Assembly: GCA_964404595.1 (NCBI GenBank) | Contig: CAYOKQ010000001.1 | Coordinates: 27,342-91,341 of the forward strand | Reading direction: 5' to 3' | From: CAYJXA01 sp964404595 | Lineage (GTDB): Archaea; Nanobdellota; Nanobdellia; Woesearchaeales; GW2011-AR9 | DNA: 64,000 bases | Shown: piece by piece, positions 50,420 to 58,207 of the stretch | How positions within the stretch are numbered: the stretch's first letter is position 1 | Layout of the letters: each line of letters starts with the position of its first letter | Translations under genes and position numbers: made by a program | Notes under the pieces: model-generated | Databases searched by the model: none | Seen by the model: only the letters and a program-made list of their open reading frames with translations | Told to the model about the DNA's origin: nothing

Positions 50420-51370
50420 TTACAAATATTGTGGGGCTTTCTCAATAACAGTTCGCAGGAAAGGGACAATATAAGGTTGCGTTGCCGTGGAAATAGCCCG
50501 CATCGTTCTTTCATGATCAACTTTCTCGTCAGGAAGTAACCCTGCTCCATAATTAACGGGAAATGAAACTAAACCAACCTTTAACCCAGCTTCCCCGGCG
50601 AGAACGGTTTCCCTGCCGGCCGTCATGCCCACTTGTGCCTGCTCTCTGGATAGATTTTTTGCCAGGCGTATATAGAGCTGCATTTCATCGCGAGGCGCTC
50701 TCTTGCGAGCACGCAAATGTTCAAGATGCAATTTTGGTGCATCAAGTCTGCACACAAGATCGGCAATTTCAGCTGGGCTTTCAAATTGATTTCCTTCATT
50801 GTGAATGTACAGGCCGCCATCGTATTCTTTTGCATTTTCGATGCTATGAATAGAATCTAATAGTAATCGGCGAATGTCATCGTGATAAGGAGTCGCCATG
50901 ACCGCATGGGGCCTGGCAGGATTATTGTAGGAAATGCCCCTATATCCTAATCCACGCAGAAATCCAGAATTGACCACCATTCCCCCTTCATCTACCAGTT
51001 TCACTTTCGTATCCAAGCTGCCGGTTGCGGACGTGAGCACGACCGCGTCAACATTTTTGCATTTAAGAAAATGAAAGATTCCTCGTTGATCTAATTTTGC
51101 GGGAAGGTCCGCATGGTCAATTCCATGCCGCAGCACAAAGTATACTTCTGTTTCGCCATGAATAAAATGATAATAGTCCACGCGAGCACAAAAACCACGG
51201 GGTGATAAAGCTTTCCCAGGGACTCTACTGACTATATCTCCCGCTCGAAATTGTTCCAGATGTATCTCTTGCTCACCAGTTACTTTTGCATGACGCACGT
51301 CTGTACCATGGCCGAGCGCCTTAATCACGTCTTGTGCTCCTGAGCCACCAATAATACCCAATATAACCAT
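50420..51370 (-). CDS. MTAP/PNP-family nucleoside phosphorylase
   Basis: 316 residues. 'LGIIGGSGAQDVIKALG', 'FVLRHGIDHADLPAKLDQRG', 'TSATGSLDTKVKLVDEGGMV' and 'GMTAGRETVLAGEAGLKVGL' align with the 5'-methylthioadenosine / purine nucleoside phosphorylase family. Compared with typical MTAP (about 270) it is longer, with an insert around residues 190-235. It would cleave a nucleoside with phosphate in purine or methionine salvage; specificity is unclear. Confidence 0.85.
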   Translation of the reverse strand: MVILGIIGGSGAQDVIKALGHGTDVRHAKVTGEQEIHLEQFRAGDIVSRVPGKALSPRGFCARVDYYHFIHGETEVYFVLRHGIDHADLPAKLDQRGIFHFLKCKNVDAVVLTSATGSLDTKVKLVDEGGMVVNSGFLRGLGYRGISYNNPARPHAVMATPYHDDIRRLLLDSIHSIENAKEYDGGLYIHNEGNQFESPAEIADLVCRLDAPKLHLEHLRARKRAPRDEMQLYIRLAKNLSREQAQVGMTAGRETVLAGEAGLKVGLVSFPVNYGAGLLPDEKVDHERTMRAISTATQPYIVPFLRTVIEKAPQYL

Positions 51371-51422
51371 TATGTCGAAAAATTTTCGGCAAACGATATA
51401 TAAATATTATTGTACTAAAAAA

Positions 51423-51614
51423 TCATAATACCCACAACAGCGCCTGCAAAAACCAATTTGAGACGTCTGAAAGAGAAATCCCAAAGATAAAAATAAGCAG
51501 CAGCAGCACTAAAAGTGTATAAAAAATGGCATGAATGTAATGAACCACTAACTTGGCCAGCACGATAATAAAAATAACTATTAATACTACTTCTATGATC
51601 ACAAACAGGTCCAT
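51423..51614 (-). CDS. Small hydrophobic membrane protein
   Basis: 63 residues, almost entirely two hydrophobic helices ('LFVIIEVVLIVIFIIVLAKL', 'IFYTLLVLLLLIFIFGISLS'). Same orientation as the MscS gene just upstream, 29 bases away; probably co-transcribed. Unknown function. Confidence 0.6.
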   Translation of the reverse strand: MDLFVIIEVVLIVIFIIVLAKLVVHYIHAIFYTLLVLLLLIFIFGISLSDVSNWFLQALLWVL

Positions 51615-51643
51615 TTCTGGAATTAAGGCAATGACCTATATAA

Positions 51644-52714
51644 TTATTTCGCGCGTTTCATAAAGATAGTACGGGTAGGATAAGGAATCCCCATCTTGGC
51701 TTTATGCAATGCTTCATAGATCAATCCTGTTGCTTCCACCCATTTGTCATAGCCTTTGTCCCAGTCAACCCAAAACCTAGCTTTGAATTTTAAGCCGTAA
51801 TCTCCCATTTCCACAAAAATGACATCGGGAACAGGATCATCATAAACATTCTCCATTTTTTCAATAGCCTGAAGCACTATTTTTTTTACTTTGTCCGTGT
51901 CTGCCCCATATTCAACGCTAAAATCGACCGTTTTACGTAATTTAGGAGTGGGCTTGGCTACATTACGAATACGCATATTAGCCAATTGTCCGTTGGGAAC
52001 AAAAATAATCTCATTATCAGGTGTAAGTAATTTTGTGCTGCGCAGCCCTATTTCCTGAACTCTCCCCACATCGCCGCTTTCCAATTGGATAGTATCCTCA
52101 AGATTAAAACTCTTATCTAAAATGAGTGAAATCCCCCCAAAGACATTTTTGAGCGAGTCTTGCAGTGCTAATCCCAAGACCACCCCACCAATGCCTACAC
52201 CGGCCAAATAAGGGGTGATATCAATGGACCATATGCGCAAGCACCATAATAAGAAAATAATGATTAAAATGACTTTTGAAGCGCGATGAAACAGCGGCAG
52301 CAGGACCTCGTCAATATTTGTTCTTGTTTTTTTGGCGAAATTAAGACCCCAGGTTTCGATGATGGCATCCAAAGTTCTGGAGAGAATCAACACAAATACA
52401 CCTGCGAGAACCATATTAATGATTTTATTGAAAAAGCCATCGATGTCTAAAGCGTATAAAGCTACTTTTATCCCATAGATGATAATAAAGTAAAACAGCG
52501 GCCGATGAACATTTTGAAAAAGGAGGTCATCAATCTTAGTTTTCGTTTTTGCCGCAATGCGATGAAGATACAATTTGCAGATCCATAAGACCACTTTTGC
52601 CAGGATAGTAAATAGAATGACGATGAGAAGAGCAAAAAGATATCTATTCTGAAAATAGCTGCCATAAGGCAATTTCCCCAAGATGGAGAGAGCGGCTTGT
52701 TCTAGGTGTTCCAT
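51644..52714 (-). CDS. mscS: MscS-family mechanosensitive channel
   Basis: 356 residues. Several N-terminal helices, then the pore helix region 'PYLAGVGIGGVVLGLALQDS' and 'FGGISLILDKSFNLEDTIQL', followed by the cytoplasmic beta and alpha/beta domains ('GDVGRVQEIGLRSTKLLTPD', 'IFVPNGQLANMRIRN'). Opens under membrane tension to release osmolytes. A TATA-like element ('ATATATTTAAACG' read antisense) lies about 27 bases upstream. Confidence 0.93.
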   Translation of the reverse strand: MEHLEQAALSILGKLPYGSYFQNRYLFALLIVILFTILAKVVLWICKLYLHRIAAKTKTKIDDLLFQNVHRPLFYFIIIYGIKVALYALDIDGFFNKIINMVLAGVFVLILSRTLDAIIETWGLNFAKKTRTNIDEVLLPLFHRASKVILIIIFLLWCLRIWSIDITPYLAGVGIGGVVLGLALQDSLKNVFGGISLILDKSFNLEDTIQLESGDVGRVQEIGLRSTKLLTPDNEIIFVPNGQLANMRIRNVAKPTPKLRKTVDFSVEYGADTDKVKKIVLQAIEKMENVYDDPVPDVIFVEMGDYGLKFKARFWVDWDKGYDKWVEATGLIYEALHKAKMGIPYPTRTIFMKRAK

Positions 52715-52753
52715 AGAAGTTTTAGAAGAGTAAGCGTTTAAATATATTTCGAT

Positions 52754-52843
52754 TTACGCTGCTACCAGAAACTTTATATCCAAATCATGGCCTTGCATAA
52801 AATGATAAGCAAGCAGGTCTTGGTAGAGTTTTTGGGTATTCAT
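52754..52843 (-). CDS. Possible 29-residue ORF after the PRC-barrel gene
   Basis: Begins 2 bases after the PRC-barrel stop and reads 'MNTQKLYQDLLAYHFMQGHD'. The spacing favours translational coupling, but the length is too short for confidence. Confidence 0.25.
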   Translation of the reverse strand: MNTQKLYQDLLAYHFMQGHDLDIKFLVAA

Positions 52844-52845
52844 GC

Positions 52846-53118
52846 CTATTCTTCCCCTTCGGAGCGCCCAGAACCAGGAACAGCCCCTTTGGAAATCACC
52901 AGAACATCACCAATTGCCTTCACTAATTGATGTGGTACAATAACCCCTTTGGCGCTGCCAAGCGCATTGCTTAAAAATGAATTTTTAGTTGCTTTTATTT
53001 TCCATCCTGACAGCTTGTTTCCCTGCACAATGCAATCTTCCACATCACCAAAATAATCTCCGGAATCAGTATATACTTTCAAATCATAACATTGAGAAAC
53101 TTTGCGCATTTTTAACAT
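52846..53118 (-). CDS. PRC-barrel domain protein
   Basis: 90 residues. 'LKVYTDSGDYFGDVEDCIVQ' then 'GNKLSGWKIKA' and 'GVIVPHQLVKAIGDVLVISK' are the PRC-barrel core. Small stand-alone PRC-barrel proteins in archaea include the CdpB cell-division proteins that link FtsZ/SepF; this one could belong there, but related proteins serve other roles. Divergent from the TraB gene. Confidence 0.8.
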   Translation of the reverse strand: MLKMRKVSQCYDLKVYTDSGDYFGDVEDCIVQGNKLSGWKIKATKNSFLSNALGSAKGVIVPHQLVKAIGDVLVISKGAVPGSGRSEGEE

Positions 53119-53194
53119 AGGACATTCACCTCAAATCGATAATTCCATTTAAAAGGACGTAAGTTTAAATACTTTTCGATGATGGACACAAGGA

Positions 53195-53881
53195 ATGGAA
53201 ATACATATTATCGGCACTTCGCATATTGCCGCGCAAAGCATTAAAGAGATTAAAGCTGCCTTTGCGAGCTTAAAACCGGATATCATAGCAGTGGAACTCG
53301 ATGCCCCCCGGGCGGCTGCTCTTTTTGAGGAAGAGAAACGCAGGATTTCTCTTTCCCAGATTCGGATCTTGGGAGTAAAAGGGTATGCCTTTGCCAAAAT
53401 TGGGCAATATGTGCAACAAAAGCTAGGAAAGATCGTGGGGATTGTTCCCGGCACGGATATGAAAACAGCACTGGAATTAGCCAGAGAGCAGAAATTACAG
53501 GTAGCGCTTATTGATCAACCTTTGCCAGTGACGTTACGAAACTTTTCTAAAAGCATAACCTGGAAAGAGAAAGGAAGATTTGCAGCAGATATAGTCAAAG
53601 GGTTGCTCTTTCCACGAAAACAGATGCAGGAAATGGGTTTGGACACCTTGGATTTGCGCAAAGTTCCAGAGAAAGAACTCGTCCTGAAAATGATGAAAAA
53701 TCTGCAACAACGATATCCGAACGTATATAAGACTTTAGTAGAAGATCGTAATAGGTATATGGTGAAGAAACTAGTGCAGTTGCTGCGTACATATCCAGAA
53801 AAGAAAATATTGGTGGTCGTGGGCGCAGGACATAAGGGAGGAATGGAAGAATTGCTGTTGAAAGTAGAGGTGGTAGGATAG
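53195..53881 (+). CDS. TraB-domain protein
   Basis: 228 residues. 'IHIIGTSHIAAQSIKEIKAA', 'DIIAVELDAPRAAALFEEEK' and 'KILVVVGAGHKGGMEELL' are the G-T-x-H and G-A-G-H motifs of the TraB/PrgY family. Predicted metalloprotease-like or pheromone-shutdown protein. Archaeal TraB proteins are often about 390 residues with C-terminal membrane helices; here those are absent. TATA 'TTTAAATAC' lies about 27 bases before the ATG. Confidence 0.85.
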   Translation: MEIHIIGTSHIAAQSIKEIKAAFASLKPDIIAVELDAPRAAALFEEEKRRISLSQIRILGVKGYAFAKIGQYVQQKLGKIVGIVPGTDMKTALELAREQKLQVALIDQPLPVTLRNFSKSITWKEKGRFAADIVKGLLFPRKQMQEMGLDTLDLRKVPEKELVLKMMKNLQQRYPNVYKTLVEDRNRYMVKKLVQLLRTYPEKKILVVVGAGHKGGMEELLLKVEVVG

Positions 53882-53956
53882 GAAAACATACGAAGTTCTT
53901 GAAATAACAAAAAAAACCGCAAAATATTTATAAAAAGAGGTTTTTTGTTTAAAACA

Positions 53957-54229
53957 ATGGATACTTTGCTTGGAATTATATCAGAAATGGCACGACAACC
54001 GCAATACTCCATTCCGGCTTTCTCCATAGCATTGGTAGGGACGATTTATTTAATCAGAAAAAATATTGATCGGCACCAAGAACAGCAAAGAGAAGAATTA
54101 GCCACAGTTCTAAATTCTATACCTCCAGAACATGGAGATTCAGTAAGAAGAGTGGCCGAAGTTTTATACCGACAATGCCTAAATGATCGTCCTCAAATTG
54201 AAAGAGTTTTGCAACGATATAATCTTTAA
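53957..54229 (+). CDS. Membrane-anchored small hypothetical protein
   Basis: 90 residues from the ATG at 53957. One hydrophobic helix ('YSIPAFSIALVGTIYLIR') near the N-terminus, then a charged helical tail. Not recognised. A TATA-like 'AATATTTATAAAAAG' lies about 27 bases upstream. Confidence 0.5.
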   Translation: MDTLLGIISEMARQPQYSIPAFSIALVGTIYLIRKNIDRHQEQQREELATVLNSIPPEHGDSVRRVAEVLYRQCLNDRPQIERVLQRYNL

Positions 54230-54284
54230 TTATTTACCATTGAGTTCCATAATTTTTATAAATAGACAGTATACATAATAATAC

Positions 54285-54425
54285 ATGAAATTTGAGCGAA
54301 GAATTGGCGGAATAGGGCTATTTAATCTTAGCCAACGTGAGGGTCGATTTTTACGAGGAGCCAAAGGAAATATGCCGCTTCACTTGAAAAGTTACCATAC
54401 CATTAAAATAGATTTTGGAAACTAA
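54285..54425 (+). CDS. Small basic hypothetical protein
   Basis: 46 residues: 'MKFERRIGGIGLFNLSQREG', then 'RFLRGAKGNMPLHLKSYHTI' and a short end. A good TATA box ('TTTTTATAAATAG') sits about 30 bases before the ATG, which supports it as a real gene. Glycine- and arginine-rich. Not recognised. Confidence 0.45.
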   Translation: MKFERRIGGIGLFNLSQREGRFLRGAKGNMPLHLKSYHTIKIDFGN

Positions 54426-54475
54426 TGTTTTAAATACGATAAAGTATATTAACTAAATTGGTGGAGAGAAAAAGC

Positions 54476-55189
54476 ATGGAACTTATCGACAGGATTGGTG
54501 GTCTGGGAAAAATTCGGGTTACACCGGAAGAAGATGCAAAAATAGGAAAGCTTTGGAGTATCATTGCAGATGAGGGCCAGCGATGTTTTCTGAGTCAAAA
54601 TTGCGAACATGCGCCATCGTATGATGCACTGATGAAAGAACTTTTTCCAGCGTATCAAGATTGGAATGGAGGGGTTCCCCGGCAGGTTATAGCCACGACC
54701 AATTCTCATTTCTATCAAGGAATTGGTGCATATGCAGGAATCAGAATTAAAAATAGGCTTCCTCTATCTAGAGCAGTTGGACAACAAAATGTTGAGCTTA
54801 ACATTATCAAGCCCATGGCACAATCGAAATCAGAATATTTTATGAGTATGATTTTGGAAGGCACCTATAAACCTAGTTGTGTTGATGATATTGTTACGAA
54901 ATTAGGAGCAAGAAAAATTCCTGCCATTACTGGAGTACAGCTCATACCTCTTGCTGAAAAGGATTCATTTACAGTATATGGTATTGCGGATGTACCCCAT
55001 TTAGGAGAAGTCATAGATTTATATCAGGGTGCGACAGTATTAGCAGGGCATGCCCATCAAATTGTAAAAGCTTCCGTAGAACAATTAAACATTCTGCGCA
55101 AGGATGCACTGGAACATGAGAATTTATTTGTGCGAGAAGGAAGCGCAGAGAAATATCTGAATTTACTTGATCAGTTAACAAATCAATAA
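54476..55189 (+). CDS. Hypothetical protein
   Basis: 237 residues from the ATG at 54476; an upstream TTG (54458) is less likely. 'IDRIGGLGKIRVTPEEDAKI' starts the protein; one C-x4-C ('CFLSQNCEH') and 'VLAGHAHQIVKASVEQLNIL' follow. Not recognised. Just upstream of the RNase P RNA promoter. Confidence 0.55.
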   Translation: MELIDRIGGLGKIRVTPEEDAKIGKLWSIIADEGQRCFLSQNCEHAPSYDALMKELFPAYQDWNGGVPRQVIATTNSHFYQGIGAYAGIRIKNRLPLSRAVGQQNVELNIIKPMAQSKSEYFMSMILEGTYKPSCVDDIVTKLGARKIPAITGVQLIPLAEKDSFTVYGIADVPHLGEVIDLYQGATVLAGHAHQIVKASVEQLNILRKDALEHENLFVREGSAEKYLNLLDQLTNQ

Positions 55190-55200
55190 TTTATACACTA

Positions 55201-55213
55201 AATCTTTATAAAG
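55201..55213 (+). promoter_or_regulatory. TATA box of the RNase P RNA gene
   Basis: 'AATCTTTATAAAG' centred about 25 bases before the predicted 5' end at 55233, the normal archaeal distance. Confidence 0.6.
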
Positions 55214-55232
55214 TAGCTACTCTAGTATATAG

Positions 55233-55634
55233 ATTGGTAGCGGTGGCAGAAAGCTTTCGCAGACTAGAAAGTGTCGTGGAACTGAAACGCAAGTGAAAGT
55301 TCCACTTGATCGTTTGATCAAACTTTCTTAAAGTTTGTGAGGAAAGTCCGCCCACCTCAAAAAGGCTACTCGCATATGCGAGACGGAGAAATCCGTAGCT
55401 CTGGCGTATAAACGACACGTCCTGTTAAATGGTATGATTGATGGCGAAGTGTGTTGCGAAACACACGAGTTAACCCCTTGACGTCTTAGCAGGGACCGAT
55501 GAAACGGCGAATCTTAGCCGGTGCAAGTTCAATTTGAACGCTCAGTAGAANNNNNNNNNNAAGTGGTCATCGACAATAGCCAGGTGCTGTTGTTTTGGGC
55601 CCAACAAAAGGCGGCTTATGCCCACTCTACCGAT
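55233..55634 (+). ncRNA. rnpB: RNase P RNA
   Basis: The conserved core 'GAGGAAAGTCCGCCC' (CR-I) and the 3' element 'GGCGGCTTATGCCC' (CR-V) are both visible. The two ends pair as P1: 55233-55240 (ATTGGTAG) with 55627-55634 (CTACCGAT). The RNA catalyses removal of tRNA 5' leaders. Ten Ns at 55551-55560 interrupt the 3' half, so the length there is not real. A T-run follows the 3' end. Confidence 0.95.
55551..55560. other. Assembly gap (10 N) inside the RNase P RNA
   Basis: Ten Ns fall between the conserved core and the CR-V region of rnpB, so part of the RNA is missing from this sequence. Confidence 0.95.
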
Positions 55635-55714
55635 TTTTTTCAATTTTTTTTAGAAAAAAATTGAGTAAAAATTGTTTATGTCTAATCAGCTGATTTGAAA
55701 AAAAATCGAGTAAA
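55631..55714 (+). terminator. Nested inverted repeats and T-runs after rnpB
   Basis: An outer pair (CGATTTTTTT at 55631-55640 with AAAAAAATCG at 55699-55708) encloses an inner perfect hairpin: 55640-55650 with 55654-55664, 3-base loop. A 12-base palindrome AATCAGCTGATT (55684-55695) lies in the loop of the outer pair. Poly-T stretches terminate archaeal transcripts, so this may end rnpB and trim its 3' end. Direct repeats (A-run, T-Y-GAGTAAA) at 55654 and 55698 also stand out. Confidence 0.4.
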
Positions 55715-55759
55715 CGGCGGGCTTTTTGGCCCACCACACGAGAGGATGTTTAATTGAAA

Positions 55760-56413
55760 ATGGCCATCACCATTGATGAATTATGCGAACGATTAAGAAT
55801 TACGCAGGCAATTCCGGAAGAAGAATTTCGTGGACGACAAGCCCCATACGATCTGCAGGCAAAATGGTATGACCGTAAAGCGTTACCTTCCACTAAAGCA
55901 GTAGCTCCGATTGTATCCGAACGATTATCAAGTGTCGAAACTGCTGTCGAACTTGGTGCAGGAACAGGATTTCGAGTATTATATTATGCGTTTAATAATC
56001 CACATACGCAATTTTTAGCCATAGATAATCATCGTCCTGCCACGGAGATACTCAAAGGTAGGATTAAGAGATTACACTTGCGAAATATCCACGTACAGAC
56101 AAAAGATATGTATGCAGTACCTGACAAATATGCTGCCGTTATCGCCATTGATTGTTTCGGTGGGCAAGGGCATAGTAAAGGGGCAGTGGAGCTGGGAGTC
56201 AGCCATCTGCGTCTGGCTCGATTGGTAGATACCCCTTTGCCTCATTCTTTCTATTGCACATCGGTATATAATTCATTTAATGAGGCTACTCGAAAGTTCA
56301 TGCACAGTATTTTTCAGGAAGCAGGATTGAAACAGATGGAAGCAGTGCCTTTTGAATTTGTGAAAGGAGATGGAACGCCCTATAGCGGAAATATGCTGTT
56401 GGCAAAGCCCTAA
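55760..56413 (+). CDS. Class I SAM-dependent methyltransferase
   Basis: 217 residues from the ATG at 55760. 'TAVELGAGTGFRVLYYAF' is SAM motif I, 'QFLAIDNHRPATEILKGRIK' motif II and 'AAVIAIDCFGGQG' the motif IV region. Substrate unknown; it does not show the signatures of TrmB or Trm5. It lies right after the RNase P RNA. No operon partner downstream, as the next genes are convergent. Confidence 0.75.
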   Translation: MAITIDELCERLRITQAIPEEEFRGRQAPYDLQAKWYDRKALPSTKAVAPIVSERLSSVETAVELGAGTGFRVLYYAFNNPHTQFLAIDNHRPATEILKGRIKRLHLRNIHVQTKDMYAVPDKYAAVIAIDCFGGQGHSKGAVELGVSHLRLARLVDTPLPHSFYCTSVYNSFNEATRKFMHSIFQEAGLKQMEAVPFEFVKGDGTPYSGNMLLAKP

Positions 56414-56436
56414 CGATATACTGAAGCAATAAATTA

Positions 56437-56703
56437 TCATCTTATTTTATCATATACGTTCTTCCGATGCCCTACTTTTATGACCAGAATATGCAACTTT
56501 TCGTGATCAAAGTCAATAATTACTCGATAATCGCCGACGCGAATCTTATACCCAGGATCACCCACTAATTTTTGAACATAATCCTCTGGACGTATTCTTA
56601 TTCTTTCTAGAACTCTGACGATTCTTTCTTGAGTCTGCTTTTCTAACTTTTTCAGTTGCCGTAAAGCACTATCAGAAAAAGTGATTTCATACATTCCCTT
56701 CAC
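56437..56703 (-). CDS. RelE/ParE-family toxin
   Basis: 88 residues. 'YEITFSDSALRQLKKLEKQT' and 'GYKIRVGDYRVIIDFDHEKL', then 'VGHRKNVYDKI', are the RelE fold with the conserved R-V-G-x-Y-R and the C-terminal H-R-x-x-V-Y. It cleaves mRNA on the ribosome in related systems. Starts 2 bases after the antitoxin stop. Confidence 0.92.
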   Translation of the reverse strand: MKGMYEITFSDSALRQLKKLEKQTQERIVRVLERIRIRPEDYVQKLVGDPGYKIRVGDYRVIIDFDHEKLHILVIKVGHRKNVYDKIR

Positions 56704-56705
56704 CG

Positions 56706-56927
56706 CTATTCTATCCCTAAATCTTTTTTCACTTTGCTTAAAGAATGAGTCTTGCCAGCTCTAATCTCTGCTCGCGCTTGCTCCAATTCCTGTTTAGTTT
56801 GTTGGGAAATCTCCAGAGAATCTTCCATCAAATTCCAAATGACCTCTTCATAACTTTCTTTTTCATAGAGCTTCTTTTCTTTTAATTCCTGTAATAAATG
56901 TTCACTGACTTGAATGGTGGTTGCCAT
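56706..56927 (-). CDS. RHH-type antitoxin of the RelE pair
   Basis: 73 residues. 'TIQVSEHLLQELKEKKLYEK' and 'ESYEEVIWNLMEDSL' have the ribbon-helix-helix pattern; the polar C-terminal part would wrap the toxin. It usually represses its own operon. A direct repeat of CTATAGT lies at the promoter. Confidence 0.8.
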   Translation of the reverse strand: MATTIQVSEHLLQELKEKKLYEKESYEEVIWNLMEDSLEISQQTKQELEQARAEIRAGKTHSLSKVKKDLGIE

Positions 56928-56931
56928 AACT

Positions 56932-56950
56932 TGCTATAGTTCACTATAGT
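56932..56950 (-). promoter_or_regulatory. Promoter repeat of the RelE-type pair
   Basis: GCTATAG-TTCA-CTATAGT: two copies of CTATAG spaced 10 bases apart, directly upstream of the antitoxin ATG and overlapping the TATA-like 'ATTTAAAT' region. Such close repeats are typical RHH operators. Inference from position. Confidence 0.4.
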
Positions 56951-56971
56951 ATTTAAATGTTTCTATCCAAA

Positions 56972-57031
56972 AACCTAACAAAAATCATAGATTTTTGGGA
57001 GGTTCGGAAATTTCATAAATTTCCGTAAACC
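56972..57031 (+). repeat. Two adjacent hairpins upstream of the Sec61-beta gene
   Basis: Hairpin 1: arms AAAAATC and GATTTTT with an ATA loop, closed by AACCT/AGGTT (56972-57004). Hairpin 2: CGGAAATTT and AAATTTCCG with a CAT loop, closed by GGTT/AACC (57001-57031). They share the GGTT segment, so only one outer closure can form at a time. They lie between divergent transcription units and just before the TATA box of the Sec61-beta gene. Confidence 0.45.
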
Positions 57032-57059
57032 TTATAAAACCCCTTCCTATTAAGAGACT

Positions 57060-57233
57060 ATGGCAGATGATAAAATTAGACTACCCTCAGGATCAGGAGG
57101 ACTCACCCGCTATTTCGATGAATATAAATCAAAAATAAGCATTTCTCCAGGCGTTGTTATCGTGATGAGCATTGTCGTTATGGTTATCGTCATTCTTTTG
57201 CATACTTTTGGCAAGCCTTTCATCGGAGGATAA
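57060..57233 (+). CDS. Sec61-beta (preprotein translocase small subunit)
   Basis: 57 residues. 'IRLPSGSGGLTRYFDEYKSK' is the typical Sec61-beta cytosolic part, and 'VVIVMSIVVMVIVILLHTF' its single transmembrane helix. It is the third subunit of SecYE-beta. A TATA-like 'CTTATAAAAC' lies about 27 bases upstream. It is followed 4 bases later by the NAC gene, a frequent archaeal pair linking nascent-chain handling and export. Confidence 0.93.
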   Translation: MADDKIRLPSGSGGLTRYFDEYKSKISISPGVVIVMSIVVMVIVILLHTFGKPFIGG

Positions 57234-57237
57234 GATT

Positions 57238-57576
57238 ATGTTTCCCGGTATGAATCCTCGTGATGTGCAGCGTGCCATGAAACAACTGGGCGTGAAACAG
57301 GTTGAAATCCCTGCCACGCAAGTTATCATCCGCACTGCCGACAAAGACATCATCATTCGTGAACCTTCGGTGCAGAAAGTCAATATGATGGGGCAGGAGT
57401 CCTTCCAGATCAGCGGGGAAGTGATAGAGCAGTCTCGCTCGAGTGTTCCGGAGATTTCTGAGGACGATGTGAAAACCGTCATGGAACAAGCAAATGTGGA
57501 TCGAAAGACTGCCTTGCAGGCAATTTCAGCGGCTCAAGGGGATCTGGCCGAAGCGATCATGGAATTGGGAAAGTAA
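57238..57576 (+). CDS. nac: Nascent polypeptide-associated complex protein
   Basis: 112 residues from the ATG at 57238. The NAC domain 'KQLGVKQVEIPATQVIIRTA', 'DKDIIIREPSVQKVNMMGQE' and a C-terminal UBA ('DVKTVMEQANVDRKTALQAI', 'GDLAEAIMEL') are complete. Binds nascent chains at the ribosome exit. The TAA of Sec61-beta lies 4 bases before, so they share a transcript. Confidence 0.95.
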   Translation: MFPGMNPRDVQRAMKQLGVKQVEIPATQVIIRTADKDIIIREPSVQKVNMMGQESFQISGEVIEQSRSSVPEISEDDVKTVMEQANVDRKTALQAISAAQGDLAEAIMELGK

Positions 57577-57624
57577 CTATTTGTGAGTAGAAAAGTTTAA
57601 AAAGAAGATTCTTGGCGGGATTGT

Positions 57625-58173
57625 ATGCCTAACATTTACGTAGCCAGATCCGAGGATGCTGATTTTTTCCATTGGACGAAACAACGGCAGGAATTTACAG
57701 TTCCAAAGGCGTTTCCCGATCCGCGAGTTGTCGAACCGGGAGATTCTTTAGGATACTGGGTAAATCAGATAAAAGGAAAATCTTTTTTTCAAGCATGGAA
57801 AGGATACCAGGAACGTCGAAAAAGCTGTCCCTACCCTTATGCGTATGTAACCATCACAGATGAAAGAATAGAAGATAATGCTGCAAAAGTATATGGGATG
57901 CACCGAACAATGGGAATAACTACATGGGATACAAAAGGAGAAACTATCGAAGCTCTCTCTGATATTAAATTCATGAGAGGAGGTGGATATTCTTATTATA
58001 ACTTAGCTGATCAAACATCTCTACGAACTAGGCTACAGAAACATATTTCTCTTTTAAGTGCGATGGGGAATCTGGCAATATTACTGTATCAAAATGAAGA
58101 GACCAAAGCATTTGAAAATGTGGTCAGGATTGCTACAAACAGCACCGAAATCACTTTGATTGATTTGATATAA
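57625..58173 (+). CDS. Hypothetical protein
   Basis: 182 residues, soluble, not recognised. Aromatic- and charge-rich N-terminus ('SEDADFFHWTKQRQEFTVPK') and a glycine cluster 'RGGGYSYYNLADQT'. C-terminal half is helical. TATA-like 'AAAGTTTAAAAAGAAG' lies about 27 bases upstream. Confidence 0.55.
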   Translation: MPNIYVARSEDADFFHWTKQRQEFTVPKAFPDPRVVEPGDSLGYWVNQIKGKSFFQAWKGYQERRKSCPYPYAYVTITDERIEDNAAKVYGMHRTMGITTWDTKGETIEALSDIKFMRGGGYSYYNLADQTSLRTRLQKHISLLSAMGNLAILLYQNEETKAFENVVRIATNSTEITLIDLI

Positions 58174-58207
58174 TAACATTTTTATAATTCTCTTACATTT
58201 AAGAAAT

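Noticed and set aside
49399..50550. Longer start of RFC small subunit at 50550
   Set aside because: The extra 65 residues do not resemble RFC and overlap the end of the nucleoside phosphorylase gene; ATG 50355 gives the usual N-terminus.
55640..55714. Origin of replication from the AT-rich repeats
   Set aside because: No Cdc6/Orc gene or ORB-like motif is nearby; the repeats are better explained as the 3' flank of rnpB.
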